From the NCBI GenBank assembly GCA_011389755.1, contig JAABTR010000393.1, forward strand, positions 1 to 8,703: a stretch of DNA of 8,703 nt, written 5' to 3'. Source of the stretch: Deltaproteobacteria bacterium. GTDB lineage: Bacteria; Myxococcota_A; Polyangia; JAAYKL01. Below are positions 1 to 6,842 of the stretch, one piece after another (the stretch's first letter is position 1; every line of letters starts with the position of its first letter). The position numbers and the translations under genes are program-made. The notes beneath the pieces were generated by a model. The model was not told the origin of the DNA, ran no database searches, and saw only the letters and a list, made by a program, of their open reading frames with translations.

Positions 1-221
1 AGTATGGGGTGCGCATCGAGGAGAAAGGACATGAGCGGGTTGGCCTCTGTGGCAAGGCCCGAGAGCACCCATATGAGAGTGAAGACGCCGTCCAAGAGGT
101 TCATGACCACCAGCGCGCTGAGGAGCCCGATGGTGAAAGTCTTATGGCTGTTTGAAGGCTCGTCTTTGCGTGCCCAGGACAAAGAAAAAAAACCATCATA
201 GTGAGATAGACTGGTCGTCAT
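1..221 (-). CDS. DUF5658-like small membrane protein, N-terminal part (runs off left edge)
   Basis: Seventy-three codons plus two bases are visible, starting at ATG 221-219 and open to the window edge, so the C-terminus is missing. After a polar N-terminal stretch of about 28 residues comes a hydrophobic helix (about residues 30-52) containing N-L-L-D-G-V-F-T, then A-T-E-A-N-P-L-M at about 57-64. The NLLDxxxT helix followed by an E-x-NP-L-M turn is the hallmark I associate with DUF5658, a family of small multi-helix membrane proteins of unknown function. The start is supported by AAGGTG five bases upstream on the minus strand and by a good sigma-70-like promoter at 291-319. The preceding minus-strand gene ends 140 bp upstream, so this is probably its own transcription unit. 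Function is unknown. The family call rests on motif memory and is moderately sure; that it is a membrane protein is firmer. Confidence 0.7.
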   Translation of the reverse strand, partial: MTTSLSHYDGFFSLSWARKDEPSNSHKTFTIGLLSALVVMNLLDGVFTLIWVLSGLATEANPLMSFLLDAHPI

Positions 222-261
222 GGCGACACCTTGTACCGTTTAAGGAGGATGAAAACGGACC

Positions 262-278
262 CGCCGAAGTATCCGGCG
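262..278 (-). other. Small GC hairpin in the leader of the DUF5658-like gene
   Basis: On the minus strand CGCCG pairs with CGGCG across a 7-base loop. Three further pairs (GGAC/GTCC-type) are possible outside it if two bases bulge, and the sequence is followed almost at once by TTTT. It could be a weak terminator for readthrough from the TPR gene, or a leader hairpin just after the predicted transcription start. The stem is short and I cannot tell these apart. Confidence 0.25.
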
Positions 279-290
279 TCCCTATATTAC

Positions 291-319
291 ATTGTAGGTT
301 TTTGTAGGCGCTTTGGAAA
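291..319 (-). promoter_or_regulatory. Predicted sigma-70-like promoter for the DUF5658-like gene
   Basis: On the minus strand a -35 box TTTCCA (319-314) and a -10 box TACAAT (296-291) are separated by exactly 17 bases. The -10 matches TATAAT at 5 of 6 positions and the -35 matches TTGACA at 4 of 6. Transcription would begin near position 284, giving a leader of about 60 nt before the ATG at 221. This is a by-eye consensus match, not a mapped start. Confidence 0.4.
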
Positions 320-361
320 GAGGGAAAATCGGGAAACGATGCCGTATCGGGAGGCGGCTGG

Positions 362-1243
362 TCAGTCGGTTTCTTTTTTTGGCAGGGAAACTCCGAGGCG
401 CACCAGAAGGCGCAGCAGCTTATGGGTCCAAGGGGAGTCGGCAGGGGCGACCTGTGAGAAGGCGGCCAGCACCGAGTCGAGACTCCGGATGCGCAGACGG
501 GCCTGCTCGGTGTCCATCGACTCGAACTCTTCGATGAGTTTTTGACACCGCGCAAGCGCCTGGTCGACGTGTCCGAGTTTGGCGTCGCACAGAGCCAGCT
601 GCCCCTGGAGCCGGTCCGCGCGCCAACGCCACTTTGGGTTTTCCCGAACGAGGGAGCCGGTGTCCACGGCCAGGTAGTCCCTTTTGGCTCCCGAGTAGTC
701 TTTGAGACGAAAACGGCTGTGCCCTCGAAAAAGCCGCGCCATGGGGTGGTCTGCGTCGGACTCCAGCGCCAGGTCGAAAAAGGAGAGGGCGCGGCGCAGA
801 TCTTCGGGCGAGGCGTCCGGCTCGGCGCTGTAGTGAAAAACTCCCAGCGCGAAAGCCATCTCCGGATCCCGGGGATCGACCTCTAGGGCTTTGACCAGGG
901 CGTGTTCGGCGTCCTCGAGCAACCTTCGGCGCCTTATCGGGTCGGTCTCCACCTGGGCGTAGCGCATGGCGGAGAGCCCCCACGAATGGAGCACCACCGC
1001 GCTGCCCGGATCCCGCTCGCTGGCGCGAGAGTAGAGGTATCCCAGCGCGTCCCAGCCTCGCTTGAGCTCGGCTCCCTCCAGCGCCACGGCGAGGCGCCTG
1101 AGGCGCTCGGCCTCGTGCTCGGCGCACTGGGAGCTCTCTTCGAGGAAACGGCCGATGAGCGCGTCATCCACCGTCAGGCAGCCTTCGCAAGATGCGAAAG
1201 TCGCGACGATGTCGTCCAGTTCGTCATGTTTTTGGGGTGTCAC
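362..1243 (-). CDS. Soluble TPR-repeat protein of unknown function
   Basis: The gene encodes 293 residues. The start is GTG (1243-1241), supported by GAAAGG about eight bases upstream; an in-frame stop lies ten codons further up and there is no ATG between. No signal peptide or membrane helix is visible. From about residue 82 the sequence is alpha-helical with spaced W/L-G-x and A-L-x-D-P signatures typical of tetratricopeptide repeats: W88-G-L-S to A-L-E-V-D-P at about 119-124, F131-A-L-G to A-L-E-S-D at about 158-163, then weaker units at about 166-199 and 213-243. The N-terminal 60 residues are acidic and hold three cysteines (19, 22, 40) with no recognisable domain. TPR arrays act as protein-interaction scaffolds; no enzymatic domain is present, so the role is unknown. 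It is divergent from the glycosyltransferase gene and may share regulation with it, but nothing ties it to polysaccharide export. Confidence 0.85.
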   Translation of the reverse strand: MTPQKHDELDDIVATFASCEGCLTVDDALIGRFLEESSQCAEHEAERLRRLAVALEGAELKRGWDALGYLYSRASERDPGSAVVLHSWGLSAMRYAQVETDPIRRRRLLEDAEHALVKALEVDPRDPEMAFALGVFHYSAEPDASPEDLRRALSFFDLALESDADHPMARLFRGHSRFRLKDYSGAKRDYLAVDTGSLVRENPKWRWRADRLQGQLALCDAKLGHVDQALARCQKLIEEFESMDTEQARLRIRSLDSVLAAFSQVAPADSPWTHKLLRLLVRLGVSLPKKETD

Positions 1244-1281
1244 GCAAGGGGCCTTTCGTGTTTGAATGCGCGCTCATCCCG

Positions 1282-1310
1282 TCTTTACCAATTCGGTGTG
1301 GTTTTGTCAG
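1282..1310 (-). promoter_or_regulatory. Predicted sigma-70-like promoter for the TPR gene
   Basis: On the minus strand CTGACA (1310-1305, 5 of 6 to the -35 consensus) is followed after exactly 17 bases by TAAAGA (1287-1282, 3 of 6 to the -10 consensus). Transcription would start near 1275, about 30 nt before the GTG start at 1243. The -35 is convincing and the -10 is weak. Confidence 0.3.
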
Positions 1311-1344
1311 TGTTGTATCATCACCCGCTGCTGTGTTCGGCCGC

Positions 1345-1372
1345 TTGACTCGCGTCCCAGCGTCGATTTAAG
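1345..1372 (+). promoter_or_regulatory. Predicted promoter for the glycosyltransferase-flippase operon
   Basis: TTGACT (1345-1350, 5 of 6 to the -35 consensus) is followed after 16 bases by TTTAAG (1367-1372, 4 of 6 to the -10 consensus). The predicted transcription start falls at about 1379-1381, on top of the first ATG of the glycosyltransferase, which would make the mRNA leaderless or nearly so. It lies back to back with the TPR promoter inside the 137-bp gap. The match is by eye only. Confidence 0.3.
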
Positions 1373-1380
1373 ACGTGTTC

Positions 1381-2640
1381 ATGGAAACTGCGACACGGAA
1401 TGACCAGGTGCGCGTGGATCCTTTGAGGGACGTGCGTTTTTTGATGTGGGGATTCCCCGAGACCACCCAGACGTTTATCCATCGCGAGATGATCGAGATG
1501 CGGCGCCGGGGTCTCTCGGTCAGCGTGCTCGCGGGCCACGCGCTGCCATCGAACCGAGCGCATCCTCTGCTCGAAGAGGTTCGGCAGCGCAGCACCATCT
1601 ACCTGAGTCAGCCCTGGCTGTGGGTGCCCCGGGGCGTCTTCAGGGGGATGAAGAACCGGGGGCGTTTTCTCGCGGCCCTGCCGTGGGCCCTGTCGCTGCC
1701 TCACAAGTCGGCCATGCACCGAGCGCGCTTCGTCGTGATGCTCGCGGCGGCGGCGGACTGCCTGGACGAGGTCGTTTCATCCGGCACACGATATCTCCAC
1801 GCTCATTTCGCGTCGTACCACACCGAGTGGGCCATGTGTCTGTCCCGGCTTTCGGGGCTGCCTTATGGGGCCACCTTTCACGCGGTGGGGATCTGGAAGG
1901 ACGGGAACCTGCTTCGGGAGAAGATCGCCTCGGCCCGGGTCATCATGTCGTGCACGCGGTACAACGTCGATTTCTTGAAGAAGATCGCGCCGGAGCACGC
2001 CCACAAGGTTCACTTGGTGCATCACGGCCTCGATCTCGAGAGCGTCCCGGATACTCTGGAGATACCGGTCACCGACGTGCCGCGTTTTTTGGCCATCGGG
2101 CGGCTCATCCCCAAAAAGGGCTTCGACCACCTCATCGAAGCCACCGCGAGACTGCGAAATCACAAGCACAAGCTCCGGCTCACCATTCTCGGGGACGGCC
2201 CCCAGCGGCAGAACTTGGAAAAACAGGTCGCCCGCCACAACCTCGAGGACACCGTCTCTTTGCCCGGGGAGGTGTCCAACGAGGAGGTCTGGCAGGAGCT
2301 CGCCGCTTCCCGGGCGCTGGTGGCGCCGTCGATCAGGGACGCCGAGGGAAACATCGACGGCATTCCCAACGTCATCCTCGAGGCGATGGCGATGAAGAGG
2401 CCGGTCGTCGGTTCGACGCTGTCGGGCATCCCCGAGGTCGTGTTGCCGGGCGAGACCGGAGTTCTCGTAGAGCCCGGCGACGAGCAGGGGCTGGCCGAGG
2501 CGATGGAGCGGCTCGTGGTGGATCGAGAGCACGCGGTGCGCTTGGGCAGCGGCGGCCGTGGACTCATCGAGGAGCAGTTCGACGTGAGAAAGAACATCGA
2601 TCAGCAGATCGAGCTGCTCGCAGCCGCTGTGGAAGGATGA
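1381..2640 (+). CDS. GT4-family glycosyltransferase (GT-B fold), polysaccharide biosynthesis
   Basis: The product is 419 residues from ATG 1381 and is expected to transfer a sugar from a nucleotide-sugar donor, with retention of configuration, onto a lipid-linked glycan at the cytoplasmic membrane face. The N-terminal half shows the acceptor-domain signature F-P-E-T-x-x-T-F-I-x-R-E (about 25-36), H-A-H-F (140-143) and T-F-H-A (165-168). The C-terminal donor domain has V-H-H-G-L-D (213-218), G-R-L-I-P-K-K-G with R241 and K246 (240-247), L-G-D-G-P (270-274) and D-G-I-P-N-V-I-L-E-A-M-A (326-337), then S-G-I-P-E (348-352). The usual E-x7-E pair is D326-x7-E334 here, a conservative change. Length is normal for GT4. 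An in-frame GTG at 1375 is an alternative start; neither has a clear Shine-Dalgarno. Donor and acceptor cannot be predicted. The flippase gene follows after 13 bp, so the two are probably cotranscribed. Confidence 0.92.
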   Translation: METATRNDQVRVDPLRDVRFLMWGFPETTQTFIHREMIEMRRRGLSVSVLAGHALPSNRAHPLLEEVRQRSTIYLSQPWLWVPRGVFRGMKNRGRFLAALPWALSLPHKSAMHRARFVVMLAAAADCLDEVVSSGTRYLHAHFASYHTEWAMCLSRLSGLPYGATFHAVGIWKDGNLLREKIASARVIMSCTRYNVDFLKKIAPEHAHKVHLVHHGLDLESVPDTLEIPVTDVPRFLAIGRLIPKKGFDHLIEATARLRNHKHKLRLTILGDGPQRQNLEKQVARHNLEDTVSLPGEVSNEEVWQELAASRALVAPSIRDAEGNIDGIPNVILEAMAMKRPVVGSTLSGIPEVVLPGETGVLVEPGDEQGLAEAMERLVVDREHAVRLGSGGRGLIEEQFDVRKNIDQQIELLAAAVEG

Positions 2641-2653
2641 CGAGACCCCTCGT

Positions 2654-4168
2654 ATGTCCAAAGAACACGGCGCATTGAGCTCGACCGTCGGCAAGGGCGC
2701 CCTCATCAACATCGCCGGCGACATCCTCGGCGCGAGCGGCCCCCTCTTTTTGATTGCGATCACCCGCTTGCGAGGGTCCGAGCTCTTGGGCCTTTTTATC
2801 TCCGCCTCCTATTACTTCGCCATCCTGCTGCGCTTAGCGGTCACCGGGCACGACAAGGGCGTCTTGCGTTTCGTCCCCATGGTCGAGACGCGCGGCGGCT
2901 TGGAAGCGGTCCACGGCGTCTTGACGAGCGCCCTGCGCTGGACGATCACCGTCGCCTTCGGGGTCATGCTCCTGACCTGTATCGCATGCGGAGGCGTGAT
3001 CCTCGCCGGCATCGATGAGCCCAACCACGACCTCTATTTTTGGATGGTTGTCTTCAGCCTGGCTCTCCCGACCCACGCCGTCGCCATGGTCACCATGTAC
3101 GCGGTGCGCGGGAGATCCAGGATGAAGCCGTACGTGCTGGTGCACAACGTCGCTATTCCCGCAAGCTTCGTGGTGCTGGCGCTGCCGGCGCTTTTTGAGA
3201 GCGTGGACCGCCTCATGCTCGCCGGGGCCTTCGTGGGGGCCTCGTGGATAGGCGGCGCCGTCGCCCTCGTGCTCTTTCGCCGAAATTTCCCCGAGTTCGA
3301 GTGGCGAAGTGTCTTGAGGCCCAAGCAAAACAAGGAGCTCGCCGGGTTCTCTTTGCCCCAGGGCTTCACCGAGATGCTCAACTTCTTGCTCGCGCGGGTG
3401 GACGTCTTGATGCTGGCGACATTTTTCCCCGACAGGCGCGAGCTGGCCGCATACTACGGCATCGCGGGGCTGCTGGCGGCTTTTGTCAAGAAGGTGCGCT
3501 TCGCGTTCGACAACAGCTTCTCCCCGGTCCTCGCGGGTCTCATCGCGAAAGGGGATATCCCGAACCTGGAGAGGCAATATCAAGAGGTGGCCCGCTGGAT
3601 ATTCTCTTTGTTCGCGGTGATGGCCGTGGGCCTGAGCTTTGGGGCTCCTTTTGTGCTGGGGGTCTACGGTTCCGAATATGTGCCCTACTGGCCCTTGGTG
3701 CCCCTGCTCATCGCCGGGAGGTTCTTCAACGTCGCCGGAGGCCCGGCTCAAGCGGCTTTGTTGATGTCGGGGCGGAGCAAGCTCGAGCTGGCCAACAACA
3801 TCGCGATCAACGCGACGAACATCGCCCTCAACTGGTGGCTCATCCAAAAATACGACGTGTATGGAGCCGCCCTCGCGACAGCCATCTCGCTCACTGTCTT
3901 CAATATCATCCGCATCGTCGAGGTGCGGATTCTTTTGAGGATTCGGGCCCGGGTGACGTGGGTCTTCGGCGTCGGCGGCGCAGCGGTTTTTGCGGCGATT
4001 CCGTGCGGCCTCTTGGTGGCGCGCGCTCCCTTCGACTTCGGCCTGCTCAACTTTGCGGCCTTGTCGTTCTTCGTCGTCGCCTATCCCGCGCTGCTGTGGC
4101 TCTTTGGGTTCAAAGATGATGTGCGGCGCATCTTGGACCTTTTACACGTGAAGAAAAAAGGCGCTTAG
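2654..4168 (+). CDS. Wzx/MATE-like polysaccharide flippase
   Basis: This 504-residue integral membrane protein probably moves lipid-linked oligosaccharide units across the inner membrane. Hydrophobic segments lie at about 15-36, 43-63, 96-119, 127-150, 160-181, 187-208, 235-257, 264-280, 315-338, 345-371, 380-397, 404-420, 434-456 and 463-485, giving about 12-14 helices, as usual for the MOP/MATE superfamily. Two stretches are typical of Wzx-type flippases: L-P-Q-G-F-T-E-M-L-N-F-L-L-A-R-V-D (about 234-250) and N-W-W-L-I-Q-K-Y-D-V-Y-G-A-A-L-A-T-A-I (about 393-411). The C-terminus is basic (KKKGA). The start ATG 2654 has no close Shine-Dalgarno; GGAAGGA at 2631-2637, at the end of the glycosyltransferase gene, is 16 bases away, so translational coupling is likely. 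With its upstream neighbour it forms a synthesis-plus-export pair. No polymerase (Wzy) or initiating phosphoglycosyltransferase is in the window, so the pathway is incomplete here. Confidence 0.9.
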   Translation: MSKEHGALSSTVGKGALINIAGDILGASGPLFLIAITRLRGSELLGLFISASYYFAILLRLAVTGHDKGVLRFVPMVETRGGLEAVHGVLTSALRWTITVAFGVMLLTCIACGGVILAGIDEPNHDLYFWMVVFSLALPTHAVAMVTMYAVRGRSRMKPYVLVHNVAIPASFVVLALPALFESVDRLMLAGAFVGASWIGGAVALVLFRRNFPEFEWRSVLRPKQNKELAGFSLPQGFTEMLNFLLARVDVLMLATFFPDRRELAAYYGIAGLLAAFVKKVRFAFDNSFSPVLAGLIAKGDIPNLERQYQEVARWIFSLFAVMAVGLSFGAPFVLGVYGSEYVPYWPLVPLLIAGRFFNVAGGPAQAALLMSGRSKLELANNIAINATNIALNWWLIQKYDVYGAALATAISLTVFNIIRIVEVRILLRIRARVTWVFGVGGAAVFAAIPCGLLVARAPFDFGLLNFAALSFFVVAYPALLWLFGFKDDVRRILDLLHVKKKGA

Positions 4169-4184
4169 ATCGATTGAGCCGCCT
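4154..4184 (-). terminator. Predicted intrinsic terminator of the kinase operon, inside the flippase 3' end
   Basis: Read on the minus strand, AGGCG (4184-4180) can pair with CGCCT (4163-4159) across a 16-base loop, directly followed by a run of six T (4159-4154). It sits just beyond the kinase stop codon at 4193 and overlaps the last codons and stop of the convergent flippase gene. The stem is only five pairs and the loop long, so strength is uncertain. No equivalent T-run follows the hairpin in the plus direction. Confidence 0.35.
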
Positions 4185-4192
4185 GCGCGGGA

Positions 4193-5191
4193 TTACTTTC
4201 GCGACGGGGGCGGCGGCGACGAGGGGCGGTCGAGGCTGCGGGCGCCGGTGATGATTCGGGTCTTGAGGGATTGGATTTGGGCGGCGAACAGGCGGTGCAT
4301 GAGGTCGGTGAGCTCGCCCGTGGGGACAGACGCACCCTGGCTCGCGCAGAACGTTTCGATTTCACTGCAAAAGACGGCGGCGTTCGCGAACCGAGTTCGG
4401 GGCTCGTGGGCCAGGCAGCGGTCCAGGATGTAGCCGAGGGTGTCGGGGAGGTCCGGCTTTAGTTGCTCAGCCGGGACGAGCCCGTTCGAGAGCACGCGGC
4501 GCATCCTCTCGGTTTCCACCGCACCTGGAAACGCCGGCTGCCGGGTGAGCATGAGGTAAAGGACCGCGCCCAGGGAGAAGATGTCGCAGCGCCTGTCGAT
4601 GGGGCGTCCCAGGAGAAGCTCGGGCGCCATGTAGCCGGCCTTGCCTTTGGGGCTGCCGCGCGGCGCCTTGCTGAGGAGCTTGCGTGCGTAGGCCACTCCG
4701 AAGTCGATGAGCTTGATGCGGCCGTCGTAGGAGATGAGGATGTTGTCGGGTGAGACGTTTTTGTGCACGAGGCCCAAAGGCGCGCCGCGGTCGCTGCGCA
4801 GCTCGTGAATTGCGTGCAGCCCTTTTGCCGTCTGAGTGGCGATGTCGGCGGCAAACTCCCACGGGAACGGTTCGTTTCTTTTGGCCGCGGTCTCGAGGAC
4901 GGCCGAGAGGCTCTGGCCCTTGATGAGCTCGCAGATCACGAACGGGTGGTCGCCGTCGGTGTCCACTTCGAAGACCTCGCAGACATTGGCGTGGCGCACC
5001 CCGGACGCCAGGCGGGCTTCGTTGAGGAAAATGTCCACGAAATCATCTCCGGCGCACAGGTGCGGGTGGATCACCTTGATCGCGACGAGCCCGTCGGAGC
5101 CGGCCAGCCCCTGCGCGCGGCCGACGAAGATATCGCCCAGTCCACCGGTGTAGAGGGAAAACAGGATGTCGTATTGTCCTATTCGGCGCAT
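4193..5191 (-). CDS. Cytoplasmic Ser/Thr protein kinase-fold protein with HKN catalytic loop (possible pseudokinase)
   Basis: The 332-residue protein is a single Hanks-type kinase domain (about 7-282) with a short C-terminal extension ending in a Pro/Ser-rich basic tail. Visible motifs in order: Gly-rich loop T-G-G-L-G-D (15-20), V-A-I-K with K39, helix-C glutamate E58, catalytic loop V-H-K-N-V-S-P-D-N (142-150), D-F-G (163-165), A-P-E (189-191) and C-D-I-F-S-L-G (202-208). In place of H-R-D the protein has H143-K144-N145, so the catalytic aspartate is asparagine (codon AAC). Metal-binding N150 and D163 remain. ATP binding is therefore likely, while phosphotransfer may be weak or lost. The activation segment has no threonine, only S174, S180, Y168 and Y187. 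No membrane helix, PASTA or other sensor domain is seen. It starts 10 bp after the hybrid histidine kinase stop codon, so it is the second gene of that operon. The family is certain; activity is open. Confidence 0.92.
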   Translation of the reverse strand: MRRIGQYDILFSLYTGGLGDIFVGRAQGLAGSDGLVAIKVIHPHLCAGDDFVDIFLNEARLASGVRHANVCEVFEVDTDGDHPFVICELIKGQSLSAVLETAAKRNEPFPWEFAADIATQTAKGLHAIHELRSDRGAPLGLVHKNVSPDNILISYDGRIKLIDFGVAYARKLLSKAPRGSPKGKAGYMAPELLLGRPIDRRCDIFSLGAVLYLMLTRQPAFPGAVETERMRRVLSNGLVPAEQLKPDLPDTLGYILDRCLAHEPRTRFANAAVFCSEIETFCASQGASVPTGELTDLMHRLFAAQIQSLKTRIITGARSLDRPSSPPPPSRK

Positions 5192-5201
5192 CTTGCAGGG
5201 T

Positions 5202-6842
5202 CTACTGGCTTGTTTTGATGTAGGCGAGGGTGGCTTTGGCCATCAGGTCTTCCTCGGGCTCGAGCAGGGCCTCGCAGATGGCGTTGAAGAGCGACTCGGC
5301 GTCGCAGGGCTTGCGCAGGAAGCCATCGATTCTGCCGCCGATGGAAGCGCGCACCTGGTTCTCCTCGACGTACCCGGAGACCACGATGATCTTGCCGTGG
5401 GGGTTGATGTCCCGCAGCCTCGAGAACGTATCGATGCCGCCCTTGCCGGGCAGAACCATATCCATCACGACCAGGCTGATGCGCGGCAGCATCTGATCGT
5501 AGATTCGCACAGCTTCTTCGCAAGCTGTGCACCCGTAGACGTGGAAACCCATGCGCTCGAGCGTCTTTTTGGTGATCTCCATCAAGAGCGCGTCGTCTTC
5601 CAGCAAGAGGATGGCGCCGTGCATCCGCGGATCGAGGTGTCCTTCGACGCGGCGCGGGGAGGCGGCTTTTGCCGGCGGCTTTTGGGACGCGGGCAAGAAG
5701 ACGCGGAAGCAGCTGCCGTAGTCCACCGCGCTCTCGACCTCCACGTCGCCGCCGTGGCTCTTGACCACCCCGTAGACCGTGGCCAAGCCCAGGCCGGTGC
5801 CCTTTCCCAGCTCCTTGGTGGTGTAGAAAGGTTCGAAGATGTGCAGGAGCGATTCGCGGTCGATGCCCACGCCTGTGTCTTGGACCGACACCACGACCCA
5901 GGGCTCCTTACTCCACGACGGGAGCCCCGCGTCTTCATCGGTCGGGTGAGGCTCCTCGAGCCGCGCCGTGATCGCGATAGAGCCGCCCCGGGGCATGGCG
6001 TCCCGGGCGTTGATCGCCAGATTCATGAAGACCTGTTGCAGCTGGCTGTGGTCCCCCACCACGGCCAGATCTTCCGCAATATCGGCCTCGACTGAGATGT
6101 TCGGAGGGAAGGTGCGGCGCACGAGGCCGACCACATCCCGCAAGATGCCCGAGAGATCCCGGGGCCGCTCGTCGGAGCGCCCTCGCCGAGCGTAGCCCAG
6201 GAGCTGCTCGGTGAGGCTGGCGGCCTGGCGGATTCCCAGCTTGGCGTTCTCCAGGGCCTCGCGCGTCTCCTGCGGATCCGGGGAATCGTCGAGGCCCAGG
6301 GCCTCGATGTAATTGACGTTGAGCATGATACCCGCGAGAAGATTATTGAAATCGTGGGCCACGCCGCGAGAGAGTCGGCCCAGAGACTCCATCTTGCGCA
6401 ACTCGAGGAGCTGATCCTCCACGTCGTCTTGGCGTGTGAATAAAACCACCGTCTTGAGACCAAGGCGTATCCGATCGCCCACCTGGAGCCTATGGGTGGG
6501 GCCATCTATCTGCGCTCCGTTGACCAAGGTACCGTTCTGGCTCCCCAGATCTTTGATGAGGTAGTCGCCCTGTAGCGCGACCTCGATCTGGGCGTGGTTG
6601 CGCGAGACGGTGGTGTCGAGGACCCTCAGATCGGCCTCACCGCCTCGCCCGAGAACCGTTCCGTTGGAAACCTCGCAGACCTTGCCCGCGTCCGGTCCAG
6701 AAAGGAGCACGAGCTGATGCCGCATCCCGCCACATCCGCGCTCGACGTCCTGGGACAGGACCCGGTTGAGCTCTTGCATCGTGACCTTTTCGGTGACGCC
6801 CGTGGCCTCCTCCAGATCCGAAGATGGACGATACTTCGTCAT
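5202..6842 (-). CDS. Soluble FHA - histidine kinase - receiver hybrid sensor kinase
   Basis: The 546-residue protein lacks membrane segments. Residues about 43-135 form an FHA domain with L-G-R (64-66), S-R-N-H (80-83) and D-L-G-S-Q-N-G-T (98-105), the core that binds phosphothreonine peptides. The kinase core follows: H163 in V-A-H-D-F-N-N-L-L (161-169), N-box N-L-A-I-N-A-R-D-A-M (274-283), G1 D-T-G-V-G (322-326), F-box F-E-P-F (336-339) and G2 G-K-G-T-G-L-G (346-352). The HDFNN type resembles NtrB/NtrY-class kinases. The C-terminal receiver (about 408-525) has acidic E415-D416-D417, phosphoacceptor D461, S489 and K511, all intact. No output domain follows, so a separate Hpt protein or reverse phosphotransfer is implied. 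ATG 6842 has no visible Shine-Dalgarno; ATG 6779 (residue 22) has AAAGGT about five bases upstream, keeps the FHA domain whole and may be the true start. It is the first gene of an operon with the downstream kinase-fold gene. Confidence 0.94.
   Translation of the reverse strand: MTKYRPSSDLEEATGVTEKVTMQELNRVLSQDVERGCGGMRHQLVLLSGPDAGKVCEVSNGTVLGRGGEADLRVLDTTVSRNHAQIEVALQGDYLIKDLGSQNGTLVNGAQIDGPTHRLQVGDRIRLGLKTVVLFTRQDDVEDQLLELRKMESLGRLSRGVAHDFNNLLAGIMLNVNYIEALGLDDSPDPQETREALENAKLGIRQAASLTEQLLGYARRGRSDERPRDLSGILRDVVGLVRRTFPPNISVEADIAEDLAVVGDHSQLQQVFMNLAINARDAMPRGGSIAITARLEEPHPTDEDAGLPSWSKEPWVVVSVQDTGVGIDRESLLHIFEPFYTTKELGKGTGLGLATVYGVVKSHGGDVEVESAVDYGSCFRVFLPASQKPPAKAASPRRVEGHLDPRMHGAILLLEDDALLMEITKKTLERMGFHVYGCTACEEAVRIYDQMLPRISLVVMDMVLPGKGGIDTFSRLRDINPHGKIIVVSGYVEENQVRASIGGRIDGFLRKPCDAESLFNAICEALLEPEEDLMAKATLAYIKTSQ

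Noticed and set aside
1446..2678. A 410-codon plus-strand frame overlapping the glycosyltransferase in another frame
   Set aside because: Its product is an Arg/Gly/Pro/Ala-rich low-complexity translation typical of an off-frame reading of GC-rich DNA.
1777..2763. A 328-codon minus-strand frame opposite the glycosyltransferase
   Set aside because: It is antisense to all the conserved GT4 motifs, has no recognisable domain, and runs into the flippase start region.
2834..3847. A 337-codon minus-strand frame opposite the flippase
   Set aside because: It is highly charged and His/Gln/Glu-rich, the mirror of hydrophobic membrane codons, with no domain signature.
5166..6095. A 309-codon plus-strand frame opposite the hybrid histidine kinase
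   Set aside because: It lies antisense to the kinase core and receiver motifs, which are clearly real, and shows no motif of its own.
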